A DNA stretch of 64,000 bases from Pollenia angustigena (lineage: Eukaryota > Arthropoda > Insecta > Diptera > Polleniidae), in assembly GCA_930367215.1 (NCBI GenBank), contig OV884057.1:107161284-107225283 (forward strand). Direction: 5' to 3'. Shown piece by piece: positions 31,823 through 43,284 of the stretch. A model generated the notes under the pieces. It saw only the letters and a program-made list of their open reading frames with translations. It had not been told where the DNA came from and did no database searches. Within the stretch, counting starts at the first letter, position 1. Each line of letters begins with the position of its first letter. The position numbers and the translations under genes are program-made.

Positions 31823-34120
31823 TTATCGGTCATCTAATTGGATAACTGCTGCAGTGTCTCTTCTTCTTAAGCGAGTGTGGCCGCTATCATTTAAAATATT
31901 TCGTGCTAGCGGGTTCGGGTGCAATTCGAGGTATTTTACATGTGAATTTTGAGGTATTATTTGATTATTGATTTTAATAGGGGGGCATGATTCCCGACGC
32001 AAGGTGAATGTTATATGTACGCATTTTTGCTCATTGACCTCTATCCTCCATTGCTTTAACCATAGTTCGAGTTGAAATATATGATCCTGTAGGTATCGAG
32101 ATGCTTCTTGACGGTTTTCGTGCACGCTCAAAAAAGCTGTATCATCAGCAAATGTTGAAGTTTGTGTGTAGTTGTTTGTTGGCATATCCGAGGTATATAT
32201 TAAGTATAAAAGTGGGCCCAGGATGCTTCCCTGAGGGACTCCAGCGTCAATTTGCTGAGGAGAGCTTAAATAATCACCTTCTTTAATAATAAATTTTCGA
32301 CCGACTAAGTAGCTTTCTAACAACTTGTGTGTGTTTACTGGTAAGTTGAGCTTCAATTTATGTAATAAGCCTTCATGCCAGACTTTATCAAAAGCTTGAG
32401 AAACATCGATGAAGAGAGCGGAACAATATTTTTTTTCTTCAAAGGCTTTTCTAATTGCGTTTACTATACGATGAGTTTGCTCAATTGTGCTGTGTTCTCT
32501 TCTAAAGCCGAATTGGTGGTTAGGAGTACATCTATTTTCATTTAAAATTGGGGTTAATTTTGACGCTAACAGCTTCTCAAACAGCTTTGATATATTAGAA
32601 AGTAAGCTTATAGGTCTATATGACTCAACTTTTGTGTGATCCTTTCCAGGTTTAGGTATCATGGTGACTAAGGAGACCTTCCACTTTTGAGGATAGTATT
32701 CAAGGCGTAAAATAGCATTAAAAATTAAAAGAATAATTTTCTTTGCTATGCTGGGTAGCTCCAAAAGCATTTTGTTGCTGATCTTATCAAAACCAGGAGC
32801 CTTCTTGGGGTTTAAATCACAAATAGCCTTTTCGATTTCTCTTATCTCAAATCTTAGCGGAACAGCTGCTCTAGCAGCAACAGGTGGTAACTCGACCGCA
32901 ATATCGTGAGATATATTTGGGGTAAATACGTTTTTTAAATGATTGACAAACAGATTTCCTTTTTCAACATCATTTCTTGCCCAACTTCCATTCAAGTTTC
33001 TTAATGGTGGCTTACGAGACAACTGACCTTTTGAGATTTCTAGCTGCACGCCATAATGAGTAGTTTGATTGTGGGGTTGCATCAAGTTCCTCAAGATATT
33101 TTACCAGAGCAGCCGTTTTCTTAGTCTGCAGTAACTTTCTTAGTCTTTTTGTACACTCATTAAGTAAGTTCTTAAGTTGAGGGGATCTGTGCAATTGCCA
33201 CTCTCTTCGAGCCCTCCTTTTTCAAACAAAAGATGCTCGACATCTGTGGAATATATTTTAATAGTTTTTGTTTTTTTGGGGGCAATATTGGAATGTTGTA
33301 CAGCTAGTTTCAGAAAACTGTCAAAATTGTCAATAGAGCGATCTACATAATCCGGTGTACTGAGCGCAATATTTTCTGTGCAATGGGTACTGAGATATTT
33401 TTTATATTTTAACCAATTAATTTGCGTAGCTGTCGTCGGAGGTACAATTCTATTGGGGTTCATTATAGTAACAATTGTAGGTTTGTGGTCGGAAGATAAA
33501 TCTAGGGAGGCTTCAACATGAATCGTTTCTATGGGAATGTTTTTAACCACGCCGAAATCGATGACATCTGGAATTTTATGATGATCAGTGGGCCAATATG
33601 TTGGTTGTCCGCTCGCTACCACATTTAAATCCATTTTAGAAATTGTGTTAAATAAAACACGACCCTTTGGTGTTATAAGTCGCGACCCCCAGAAGGTATG
33701 TTTAGCGTTATAATCGCCAGCGGCTAAGAAACACGGTCCTAATGATTTAAAATATTTATAATATTGTTCCTCCGATATTGAAAATCTAGGCGGGGAGTAT
33801 AACGATGAAATTACTAGGTTTCTATTTAATTCCTCAACGCAAATGTTCGTTGCTTGGAGATAATCTTCACGACGATCACACATTAGGTAGTGTTTGACTC
33901 GGGTTTTTATTAAAATGGCAGAACCTCCACAAGCTCTATCTCGAGGGTCCTTGGTATCATATAGTATATAACCCTTTATATTAAACGTATTTCTTGAGGT
34001 CAAATGAGTTTCAGAAATCATCATGACATCAATTTGTTTATTTTTAAGAAAGTATTCTAATTCATTTTTATGTTGGCGGATGCCGTTTGCGTTCCAAAAA
34101 CAAATTTTTAAACAGTTCAT
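31823..34120 (-). pseudogene. Jockey B ORF2: endonuclease and reverse transcriptase, frameshifted
   Basis: The ATG at 34120 opens the endonuclease (CFWNANGIRQHKNE, MISETHLTS, AAGDYNAKH and SSDHKPTI) for 326 residues. Frameshifts at about 33190-33140 and 33090-33012 lead into the reverse transcriptase (33094-31823). That part has FRREHSTIEQTHRIV, SALFIDVSQAFDKV, GVPQGSILGPLLY and the active site STFADDTAF. Near 31925 an internal deletion joins HVKYLE to PNPLARNIL, removing about 80 residues that copy C retains. All catalytic motifs survive, but the frame does not. Confidence 0.9.
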
Positions 34121-34129
34121 GGTTTGTTA

Positions 34130-35670
34130 AGTACAGCTTGCAATAACATCGATTGCATTCTAAGCATTTCCTGCATCATATTACCCATTGTGTTCGTAAA
34201 ATTATTTACTGTTTGCACTAATGTTTCCATGGTTTTTTCTTAACGACTTAAATTAGAAACCGGAGTTTCATCATTACTTGGCGAGGCACCTTGCATTGGC
34301 TGATGGTTTGATTTTAGGACGTTAGCGTAAGAGGTTCTGTTATTACTAGGCTGGGGGGCTTGAATTGCATTTGTGTTTACTTGATTTGCAACCTGCATTT
34401 GAGGGGTATTTGTTTTCGGTCCAACCGTCTGCTTGACGATATTATATACAGGGCATCCTCTATAATTGTCAGTGTGATTACCGCCATAGTTGCTAAAGTT
34501 TTTTTACGTTGGGGTCGGTTTTAGACTTATCGCAAGAAACTGTACCGTGTAGTTCACCACATACTACGCAGACAGGGGGTAAGTAGCAGTATGCCTTGGT
34601 ATGGCCAAATTCTTGGCAGTTTAAGCACTGAACAGGTCCATTTTTTTTTTTGTGCGGCTCCTCAACAGTTACCCTTCTGTACAGAATATATTTTAAATTA
34701 TAAATTAGATCCGTTTCATTTTTTTTGAGCTTAACGTCGCCGGGTTCTAGCTCCACCCGAAATAGTGGTTGGGGATTTTTTTCCCTATTTTTGATATATG
34801 TTACGTTTTTGATTTTAAAGCCCTTCTCTTCTAAAAAAGCTTTAATTTCCCCTGGGTCTACGCATGAGTCTATACCCTTGATTACTACCTGAAGACCTTT
34901 ACTGCTCTTCAGTTGATAAGTATAAAAGTTTTTATTCAGAGTCTCAAATCTTGTAATTATTTTTCGAAAATCATCCCCGTGATTCACCTGTATTTTAGTC
35001 TCGTTAATGATACCGCGCTTTATTGCAGCTACATAAAAGGAATTTTCACCTATCACCGAAATTAAACTTTTTATTAACTCATTAGAGTTTTGCTCTCTAA
35101 GGTATATCGGGGGTGGCTTAGACGATTTAATGACGTTTGGTGCTTCAGAGGATTCATCCTCCAGAATCGCAAAACGATTTTGTGTATTTATTTTATCAAA
35201 AGATGGTACTTTTGAGGCTGAAGCAACTGCTGCAGAGGTAGGGCTGCGTCCCCGTTTAAGCACTGTTATGTACCTGTCCATACCAACTTGTAGTGCAGGC
35301 TTTTGACAGCTTTTTACAGGGGGGTTTTCCATTGCATTTGTGTTTAAGTTCATGGTATCATTTCCCACTAAATTTGTTTTTGACGTCACGGCAATACTTG
35401 CTGGCCTGGCAACACTTGTCACCAAACCTAGTTGTAGTTTTTTTAATCAGTCACTATCCACTGTTTTTGTAAACACCGAGGGTGATAGGGAACGTGTTCG
35501 AGTAATTGGCTTAGCCGTTAAATAGTTTATATTATTTTGTTTAGTTTTATTTATTTCTGCATTATTTTCGTTTGCTTGAACTAAAACGTAAACGTTTCTT
35601 TCATTTTGTCTTAGTGTTGTTTCACTGTTCACTGTGTACTCATGCAAAGAGTTGTTTTTGTTTTTCACCG
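34130..35670 (-). pseudogene. Jockey B ORF1 (Gag-like) with zinc knuckles
   Basis: The long open piece 35425-34493 (310 residues) contains YTYQLKSSKGLQVVIKGI and then CLNCQEFGHTKAYC and CVVCGELHGTVSC, two CCHC knuckles near its end. A stop near 35445, where copy A reads Ser, separates it from an N-terminal piece (35668-35447). A frameshift near 34493 separates it from the C-terminal piece ending just before ORF2. The protein binds element RNA and, in Jockey relatives, enters the nucleus; that role is from family knowledge. Confidence 0.83.
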
Positions 35671-36010
35671 TTTTGCTTTGCTTGAATATTTTTATTATTT
35701 ATTGTATTTTACAACAACAAAAAAAAAACAAGAAGTTTAAATGTTTTTGTTCAGAATATGTATACACATGTATAAACATTCATACATACGTATATATTTC
35801 TACTGTTTTATTTTATTTAATTTTATCGTTTTAAATTGTTCACTATTATGTTAAATAATTTAAATAACAAAATATGTATATATTTTTTTTAAGCGTCCAT
35901 TCGCTGCTTATATTACAAAATCAAATGTGATTAATTAATAGTTCAAATCGTATGCGGGGCTAAAATACACGTCTGTATCACAACAAATCACAAACCGACT
36001 CAAACAAAGA

Positions 36011-36841
36011 TAAATCCATATTTACATGGACACATAAACATGATGTGTTTTTAAAAACTTAGGATATATAGATCCATATCTATATGGACACATAAGCTAT
36101 ACAGTTTTCCAAAAAATAGCACCACGAGAGAAGATAGGGGGAATACAGTTTTTTAAAAATAGGGGAAATTTCTTCCTCTCAGAAACTATCAAACCGATTT
36201 TAATGAAATTTAAAACATACATACAACCATATCTTTATGGACACAGAAGGGATGCATTTTTTAAAAAATAGGACCACGAGGGGAGATAGGGGCAATTTCT
36301 GCCTCTCAAACCGATTTTAATGAAATTCAAAACATAGATAGATCCATATCTATATGGACACATAATCTATAAAGTTTTTCAAAAATAGGACCACGAGAGA
36401 AGATAGGGGGAAATTTCTTCCTCGCAGAAACTATCAAACCGATTTTAATGAAATTTGCAACATACATAGAACCATATCTATATTGACACAAAAGGTATGG
36501 ATTTTTTAAAATATAGGACCACGAGGGGAGATAAGGGCAACTTCTGTTTCTCAAACCGATTTTAATGATATGTAAAACATAGATACATCCATTTCTATAT
36601 GCACACATATACTATGCAGTTTTTCAAAAATAGGACCACGAGCGGAGGTTGGAAGCAATTTCTTTCTCTGTAAAACAATTAAACTGATTTTATTTTAAGA
36701 TAATTGAAAACATACACATTTCCATATTTATATGAACACATTATCTTTGAATTTGTTCAAAACTTTAACCACGAGGGGCTTGGCGGCAATTTCTTTTTCT
36801 GCGAAACAACCTAACCGATTTTAATGAAATTTTAAACATAC
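36011..36841. repeat. Tandem array of about 120 bp units, right part
   Basis: Continuation of the array left of Jockey B. The ACCACGAG anchor recurs at about 36121, 36273, 36389, 36517, 36633 and 36768, giving spacings of about 115-150. Units carry AAACCGATTTTAATGAAATT and ATCCATATCTATATGGACAC. The array is then interrupted by the MITE at 36842 and fades after 37870. Confidence 0.88.
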
Positions 36842-37869
36842 AGGCCTGTTCTGAAAATCACATTTTATGAAAGTGATTTGATATCACAAGAAAGGTGTTC
36901 TAGGCATATTATTTTGTGATTTCAAAACGTTCAGCTACGTAAACAACTTTTTGAAATCACTTTGTTATTTTTGCGGCTATTGCAAGATGACCGTCATTAT
37001 AAATTACTTAAAGAAAATATTCAATGTGTTGGTTATTGATTTTTTATGCAATAAGCTATTTTATTTACAATAAATCATTTAAAAATAACAAAATTCGACG
37101 ACACTACAAAAATTATATTTGCTTTTGTGACTTTTGTTGTGATTTCAGGTTTGTTGTTAAGTTCAGTTAAAGATCGCTAATTTCCTCACAGAGGCATGAA
37201 AGCAAAGTCTAATATTTATTTAAAATCGAAAAAGCTGTAAAGAATCACAGGAAAAAATCGATTCTTTCGCCTCTATCACGGCTAAAACCGCGAAAAATTG
37301 CAAATTTGTAAACAAAACCTCAAATTTATTTGAAATCGCTAAATGGGTAAAAAAAAACAAAATTTCGGATAATAACAAAAAAAATTTTTGCAAAAGAGCG
37401 AAAATTCGCGAAAATTTTTAATAGTTCAAACAAGCTATAAAATTGAAAAGAAATGGAAAAAATTCTCTAAAAATTACTTAATTAGCGGAAATTCGCTAAA
37501 ATTTGATAACAGCGCCTTGATAGCAGAGTCTACTATTTATTATAAGTCGTTAAAGCTGCAAAAAAACAGAAAACTTACAGGAACAAATCGCTTCTATCGC
37601 GAGCATGGCTACAATTCGCGAACAATTGCAAATTTTAAACAAACCCTAAAACTAATTTGAGATGCTAAATCAGTAAAAAGAAACTAATTGTCAAAAATAT
37701 CATACAAAGCGTTAAAAAATTACAATTTTTTTTTTTTTTTTTGCTTTCGACAATTGAAAATCACACCGAAAAACACAACAACTATGTGATTTACAGAACA
37801 CCACAAAATCACACGTGTGATTTTAAAAGCACATGTGATTTGAAATCTCATGATTTTCAGAACAGGCCT
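36842..37869. mobile_element. TIR element, 1028 bp, non-autonomous
   Basis: AGGCCTGTTCTGAAAATCA at 36842 is exactly complementary to the last 19 bases (37851-37869). Subterminal copies of GTGTTCT/AGAACAC and GTGATTT/AAATCACA occur at both ends. The interior is AT-rich with repeated TTCGCGAAAATT-like blocks and no transposase. It interrupts the tandem array. The flanks ACATAC and AATAAAT do not give a certain TSD. Confidence 0.88.
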
Positions 37870-38156
37870 AATAAATAGATTCTTATTATAATGGACACAT
37901 TAGCTACGCATTTTTTAAAAATTAATAAAATGGCATGTTTCTTAAAGGTTAAAAAACCTTTCAAAATACCAAAATAATTTTACCGGATATGAACACATCT
38001 ATTTGCAGAAATTGCGACCATAATTAAGACAATCTGGTGTCACAATTTCTTAATCCTTTACTTTAACGCACATAAATTATGTCTACCTGTAAAAAAAATC
38101 ATCATAGCCACATGTCCAATTTCTGTCTTCATAATTATTTTTTTTTATTTAAATAG
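37870..38156. other. Decayed end of tandem array and unassigned DNA
   Basis: The first 60 bases still resemble the tandem unit (GGACACATTAGC and similar). The rest is AT-rich and carries nothing I can identify. It contains the left TSD of the hAT copy at 38157. Confidence 0.4.
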
Positions 38157-38730
38157 GTATTTACTACAGGTCTGCAAGAATATTTAAAAAACCAATTTCA
38201 ACACACTCATTTGTTTTTTAACTACAATGAGTCGAGCACCCAATAATAAAGAAACAAATGAAAGAATAACCAAAGACAAAACGAATAAAAACTCTTTCAA
38301 TTCAGTCAACTCAAGTCAAATGAGTGAAATATTCATATATAATTTGAATATAAAATTTCTGTACCTACACATTACGTATGTATGTGTAAGCTTAACTCTT
38401 ACAAATAAAAGAAGCCACAAGCTTACACACATAATAGCTCTGTTTCTTTACTTTTGGGTAAAGTTCGTGAAAATGAGAGCAAGCATAAATTTCTATCCTA
38501 AAGAGACAAAATTAAACAAAAGTACGGGAACAGAAAAAACCAAATTTTAAGCACGAAATAAAAAGTCAATGTTTTGATAGTTTTTACAAAACAATAAAAG
38601 ATTATGCCACTTTTGAAAAATTATATATTGTCTGCAGAAATAAACTCATTTTACCAAAAATTTAACCAAACAAACACTTTTACAATAACTAACATTATGT
38701 TTTTCTAATATTTCAACATAAAACTTTATA

Positions 38731-40030
38731 TCGGGTGTTTTTTTTACAGGTTTGTTTTTCGAATAGAGATAAAACTGGCATTTTGTGGTCAAATCTGGCA
38801 ACTCTAATGTCATTTATGTTCAGTTTGGTTTGCCATTTCATCATGAACAGGTTGACAAAAGAACAACGCTTGCAAATCGTGCAAATTTATTTCGAAAATA
38901 ACGGTTCAGTTCGCGAAGTTTACCGCAAGCTCCGTCCATTTTATGGTCGACATAATCGTCCATCAGAGCAATTAATTCGGTTAACCATGGATCGTTTTCG
39001 CACTACGTTTACTCTATGTGATAATACGCATCCGCAGAGACGTCGAACAGTGCACACCGAAGAAACAATTGCCGCTGTAGAGCAAAGTGTTGAAGAGGAC
39101 CCGAATGAATCGATTCGCCACCGTGCACAGCAATTGGAGCTTTGTCCATCAACTTTATGGAAGATTTTGCGCAAAGATCTTGGCTTGCGACCTTACAAGA
39201 TCCAGCTTGTGCAAGAATTAAAGCCGCGAGACCATGCAATGCGTCGTGATTTTGGTGTATGGGCCGAAAATGAGATTGATCTCGATGCTGATTTTCATCG
39301 CAAAATTTTGTTCAGTGATGAGGCTCATTTTTGGTTGAATGGCTACGTCAACAAGCAAAATTGCCGCATTTGGAGTGAAGAGAATCCACATGAGACCCTT
39401 GAGACGCCATTACATCCACAAAAACTGACTGTTTGGTGTGCTCTATGGGCTGGTGGAGTCATTGGGCCATACTTCTTCCGAAATAATGCTGGAGAGGCAG
39501 TTACCGTTAATGGAGACCGGTATAGAGCCATGATAACCGACTATTTTGTTCCCGAATTGGATGGCATGAATGTGGATGAGTTGTGGTTCCAACAAGACGG
39601 CGCTACATGCCACACAGCGCACGCCACAATCGATTTATTGAAGGAAACATTCGATGAGCGCATAATTTCGCGGAATGGACCTGTTAATTGGCCACCAAGA
39701 TCGTGTGATTTGACACCATTGGATTATTTTCTTTGGGAATATGTGAAGTCGCTCGTCTACGCCAACAAACCAGAAACGTTAGGGGAATTGGAAGCCAACA
39801 TTCGTGGCGTTATTGCCGACATACGGCCCCATATGCTCGAAAAAGTGGTTGAAAATTGGACCTGTAGAATTGGCTTTATTCGAGCCAGCCGCGGCGGCCA
39901 CATGCCTGAAATCATATTTAAACATTAATGGCATAAAATTATCCTTCCAATAAAGCCAAATTGATGGTCATTAAAACGATTTTCTTGTGTTTTATTTCAA
40001 TTCGAAGTTCTATACCACTGAAAAAACAGA
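38731..40030 (+). mobile_element. mariner transposon, rosa type (DD41D)
   Basis: A 1300-bp element between TA dinucleotides (38729-38730 and 40031-40032). The left end TCGGGTGTTTTTTTTACAGG and the right-end complement TCTGTTTTTTCAGTGG are imperfect TIRs. It holds one long ORF. It is nested in a TIR element inside a hAT copy, so it is the youngest of the three. Confidence 0.88.
38843..39928 (+). CDS. mariner transposase, DD41D, apparently intact
   Basis: A 361-residue ORF from ATG at 38843 to the stop at 39926-39928. An in-frame start further upstream (38735) would add 36 residues without family features, so the internal ATG is preferred. N-terminal helix-turn-helix domains span about residues 1-110 (LTKEQRLQIVQIYFENNGSV and STLWKILRKDLGL). 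The catalytic Asp residues are D159 (LFSDEAHF), D252 (FQQDGATCH) and D294 (CDLTPLDYF). There are exactly 41 residues between the last two, the signature of the rosa family. The C-terminus ends GGHMPEIIFKH. The enzyme cuts and pastes the element at TA. No stop, frameshift or lost catalytic residue is visible. Confidence 0.93.
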   Translation: MNRLTKEQRLQIVQIYFENNGSVREVYRKLRPFYGRHNRPSEQLIRLTMDRFRTTFTLCDNTHPQRRRTVHTEETIAAVEQSVEEDPNESIRHRAQQLELCPSTLWKILRKDLGLRPYKIQLVQELKPRDHAMRRDFGVWAENEIDLDADFHRKILFSDEAHFWLNGYVNKQNCRIWSEENPHETLETPLHPQKLTVWCALWAGGVIGPYFFRNNAGEAVTVNGDRYRAMITDYFVPELDGMNVDELWFQQDGATCHTAHATIDLLKETFDERIISRNGPVNWPPRSCDLTPLDYFLWEYVKSLVYANKPETLGELEANIRGVIADIRPHMLEKVVENWTCRIGFIRASRGGHMPEIIFKH

Positions 40031-40573
40031 TATTTAAGTACATTATTTAACTCCACAACACTTTTTCCAAAATTTGATTCCAAATTTTTTGCTTTGCATT
40101 TCATTGTTTTGTTTATGTTTTACAGCTGTTTGACAATTTACACAATTTGCACGAAGAAAAATTCTGGGCTGTTTCGTGCAAGAAGAAGAAGAATTTTATT
40201 CTCTCAAATCCGCTCTCATTTACACAAATTAAAAGTACAGGAACGCTTTTCGTGCAAATTGGGATCCCGAGGGATCCCAAAGTAGAGTAAAGAAACAGAG
40301 CTATTATGTCAATGTGTTCAAATAAATGTATGGACATTCAATAATTCAAAAATTATTCGAATATTTTTGGGTCATTCCACTGTTTTGTTATTTATGAATG
40401 ACTCTCAAATTCATTTACAGTAAACAAGTATTTTATTCAATTCATTCTCTCTTATTTTTGTAAATGGTTTACTCTTTTCTTACGTTTTTGAATGTTTAAT
40501 ATTTGAGTAAATGTTGTGCACTTTGAATAAAGGCAAACAAGTGAATTATTCAAAGCAGACCTCTAGTATTTAC

Positions 40574-40837
40574 TTATTATGTTTACATATATGTATAATA
40601 TTTAATTGAATTTAAGCACAATTTGAGTTTTTGAGTGCTTATAAAACAAATCTTCAAATTTACTATTAAAATTATTCAATTGTTAGGTCAAAGTCTAGGG
40701 GAATAAACTATTTTTTTAAAAAACAGGTAAGGTAAAACCAATTACCTCTTACATACAAATATAGTTAAAAGTATAAAAAATGCAATTAAGTTCAAAACTA
40801 TCTTTTAAAGATAAAGAATAGTCCGGAAGAAGTAATT
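40574..40837. other. AT-rich flank before the Helentron ORF
   Basis: About 260 bases with no gene. It probably includes the Helentron 5' leader, but its start cannot be located. Confidence 0.35.
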
Positions 40838-41694
40838 ATGCCTCGAACACGTAAACAGAGCGCTGAACACCATCAAGTGCTTCAGAGAAATAGAATGCAA
40901 CATTTAAGATTAGCAGCAGAGCTACATGAAAATGGTCTGCATTCGGTAGCGAGTCAAGCAATTCAAAGGCCATATAATACAGCATGGCGTTTCAATCGTC
41001 GTCAAGACTTGCCATTTCGGCGCGAGGAACAAGATGTTAATAATGCTTGACGGCAACATTTAAGAGCCGATCCTTTACATCGTGAAGCAGAGCTGGAGCG
41101 TGATGATGCAAGCCGACTACACAGAAGAACTGATTCGCACTACCGCAAAACAGAGCTGGAGCGCGATGATGCAAGTCGCCAAAATAGACGAGCCGATTCA
41201 TCATACGGTTCAACAGAGCTGGAGCGTGATGATGCAAGCCGACAACACAGAAGAAATGATTCGCCCTACCGCCAAACAGAGCTGGAGCGCGATGATGCAA
41301 GTCGCCAATATAGAAGAGCCGACTCATCATATCGTTTAACAGAGCTGGAGCGTGATGATGCAAGTCGACAATATAGAAGAACTGATTCATCTTACCGCCA
41401 AACAGAGCTGGAACGCGATGATGCAAGTCGCCAAAATAGAAGAGCAGATTTGTCCTACCGTCAGACACAGCTGGAGTACGATGATGCAAGTCGCCAAAAT
41501 AGAAGAGCTGATTCGTTATATCGCCAAGCCGAGCTGGAGCGTGATAGCGCAAGTCGACAAAATAGAAGAGTCGATCTCTCTTATCGGCAAAATGAACAAG
41601 CCTTAAATACAATAGAGCATCAACGTAGACGGGAAAATCGTGAATATCGAGTTCCGGAGCAACAACATAACACCATAAGAAGACAGTTAACAAG
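40838..41694 (+). pseudogene. Helentron ORF, N-terminal part with 21-residue repeats
   Basis: From ATG at 40838 (MPRTRKQSAEHHQVLQRN) the frame is open except for one TGA at 41048-41050, probably a mutated Arg codon. Residues from about 85 on are eight repeats of about 21 residues (ELERDDASRQNRRADSSYRQ-like), very rich in Arg, Asp and Gln. The reading continues past 41694 only because the LTR happens to be open; the real continuation is at 56257, after the gypsy element. Charged N-terminal repeats occur in some insect Helitron proteins; their role is unknown. Confidence 0.8.
41090..41593 (+). repeat. Coding tandem repeat, eight units of 63 bp
   Basis: Each unit starts GAGCTGGAGCG(T/C)GATGATGCAAG or a close variant, at 41090, 41153, 41216 and so on. 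The period of exactly 63 keeps the reading frame. The later units (from about 41467) are more diverged. Because the unit is a multiple of three, several long overlapping ORFs appear on both strands; only the Helentron frame is credible. Confidence 0.93.
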
Positions 41695-42030
41695 TGTTAC
41701 GCGTGCATATTTCAAAAGGAAAATAAAATCCAAAAAAAAAGATGACGACAAAAAGTTTCGGTATATTTCATTTAAAGTTAAGAAGGCAATGAAAAGATCT
41801 CAGCTAGCTCATAAAACGGTATAACATGGTTCTTGCCTCAATGAATTAATAATTGACCTGTTACTCTCGATTGTAGGTACATATAGTAAAATAATAAAAT
41901 GCGTAATAAAGGTTAGGGTTAGCAATACAAAAAAATTAGGTTTACGGGATTATAGAGTAAATGGGGATTGAAAATTTCTGCATTTATATTTTTTTTTTTT
42001 TTCCTTTTAATACTAATTTGTTTTAATCCA

Positions 42031-42061
<31 letters not shown>

Positions 42062-43209
42062 ATATAAAAAAAAACACCAAAAAGCAAGATGCAAAGTTTT
42101 AATAGATAAATTTCGAATAATAATTTAGTATAAGAATTGTGGTTAGAAATTCAAAAATAAATTGTCTTCCTTCTTAACTTTTAATTTTTTTTTTTTTTTT
42201 AATTATTATTTTGTAACTATAATGAGTTTTAATAATATTTTAATTTTTCTATATTAAGGTTTGGTTTAACCAAAAAAAAATTTAAAAAAAAAAACTACAG
42301 TGAACATACATATCTTTAATTCATGTTAGAAAAAAAAAAACGATTAAATGTTAATAAAAAAAAAATAATGTTAATTAGAAAAAAATAGGAATTATTTACA
42401 GTCGGGGTTTTTCTTTTGCCTTTTCCTTACTTTACGTAGAAAATTCGGGAACAATCAGTCACAAGTGACCACATTTGACTTGCTTTGCCAAATGGACACT
42501 CTTTCGTTTAATACTACCTCTAATGAAAACAGTTGGAAGCCACTAATTTAAAGGGAACAAAGTATAGTATTTCCCCAAACTGCTCCAAGAATTATATTCG
42601 CTTCTTTCCCAGCGTCAATACTCCACTAGAGCTTAATTCACGTGGTCGGATTCGGTATAACCGATTAGGAATCCTACGCATAAAATTACTATTTTAATAT
42701 TCGGAAATTTCCACGTTTTTAATAAAGCATTAGAATTACCTTATCTTTCCTCCACACTTAATTTTTCTTTATTTCCCTGTAGAAATAAGAATAGACTTGT
42801 AATTTTCACTATTAGAATATTTTAGGAACACTTTTTACACTAATTTTATTTTAAATTTTACACGAGTAATAAGTCCTGGTGACCGTTGAGTTTAGCTTTC
42901 TGATGGCAAATGAATTGCCAAGAGTGGTAATAAATGTCTTTAAGCATTTCATAAACTGTATAATGTAAAAATATATAAAAAAATTCAACGGTACCCAAAT
43001 TCCTTTGTTATCGACACTCATCGCTCAATTCTTATACAATATTGTATTAGTAAGCAATTATTTACTTGAGCCATGATCGCTCTCTAAAGCAGATACACGT
43101 AGATGCAGTTTATAGCATGATATAAAAAGTGACATGAAAAATATAGGGGTTTCAAAACTAACTTCAATAATTAGCAGAATTCCTGATTTCGGTCTTAAAA
43201 ATCGCAACA
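41695..43209 (-). repeat. 3' LTR of the second gypsy element
   Basis: Collinear with the other LTR apart from two segments: 52558-53561 and the hAT MITE 54847-56133 exist only there. The former junction here (ATGGTTCTT, then GC, then CTCAATGAATT) has a two-base filler and no TSD in the other copy. A deletion of about 1 kb in this LTR is therefore more likely than an insertion in the other. Runs of A and T are abundant and there is no gene. Confidence 0.88.
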
Positions 43210-43249
43210 AAACTGCTTCGGTTCGAGAGAAAAAAAAATGAATTTATCC

Positions 43250-43284
<35 letters not shown>

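Larger units (their letters stand above)
31668..36001 (-). mobile_element. Jockey-type element, copy B, near full length with TSD
   Basis: The 3' end is the T-run at 31667-31676 (poly(A) on the reverse strand), and the 5' end is at about 36001. The target repeat sequence AAACAAAGA is duplicated on both sides (31658-31666 and 36002-36010). ORF1 and ORF2 lie in the Jockey order. A short deletion near 31925 joins RNase-side coding that is separate in copy C. It entered the 120-bp tandem array, whose units continue on both sides. Confidence 0.9.
38436..40302. mobile_element. TIR element nested in hAT copy 2
   Basis: AGCTCTGTTTCTTTACT at 38436 and its complement ending at 40302 form a 17-bp inverted repeat. 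hAT copy 1 supplies the empty site (continuous ACACATATTATGTCAATG), which shows the segment is an insertion. Without the mariner it is about 567 bp and has no ORF. A duplication of two to three A/T bases is likely. The superfamily is unknown. Confidence 0.82.
38165..40565. mobile_element. Non-autonomous hAT element, copy 2, with 8-bp TSD
   Basis: The ends TACAGGTCTGC (38165) and GCAGACCTCTA (to 40565) match copy 1 in inverted orientation. The TSD GTATTTAC is perfect at 38157-38164 and 40566-40573. The outer 270-300 bases at each end align with copy 1. The small ORF 38227-38550 lies entirely in this repeat and matches non-coding sequence in copy 1, so it is not a gene. The element contains a nested TIR element, which contains a mariner. 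Confidence 0.92.

Noticed and set aside
38227..38550. 107-residue ORF beginning MSRAPNNKETN
   Set aside because: It lies in the terminal part of the hAT MITE; the matching sequence in copy 1 is not conserved as an ORF.
38735..38842. Upstream start for the mariner transposase
   Set aside because: The 36 extra residues cover the 5' untranslated region near the TIR and have no family similarity; the ATG at 38843 gives the normal length.
41037..41693. 218-residue reverse-strand ORF with His/Ala-rich repeats
   Set aside because: It is the antisense of the 63-bp coding repeat; a period divisible by three keeps several frames open by chance. The + frame continues into Helentron domains.
41695..41824. 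Lys-rich C-terminal end of the apparent Helentron ORF
   Set aside because: These bases are the edge of the gypsy LTR (repeated at 52417-52540), so the reading is accidental.
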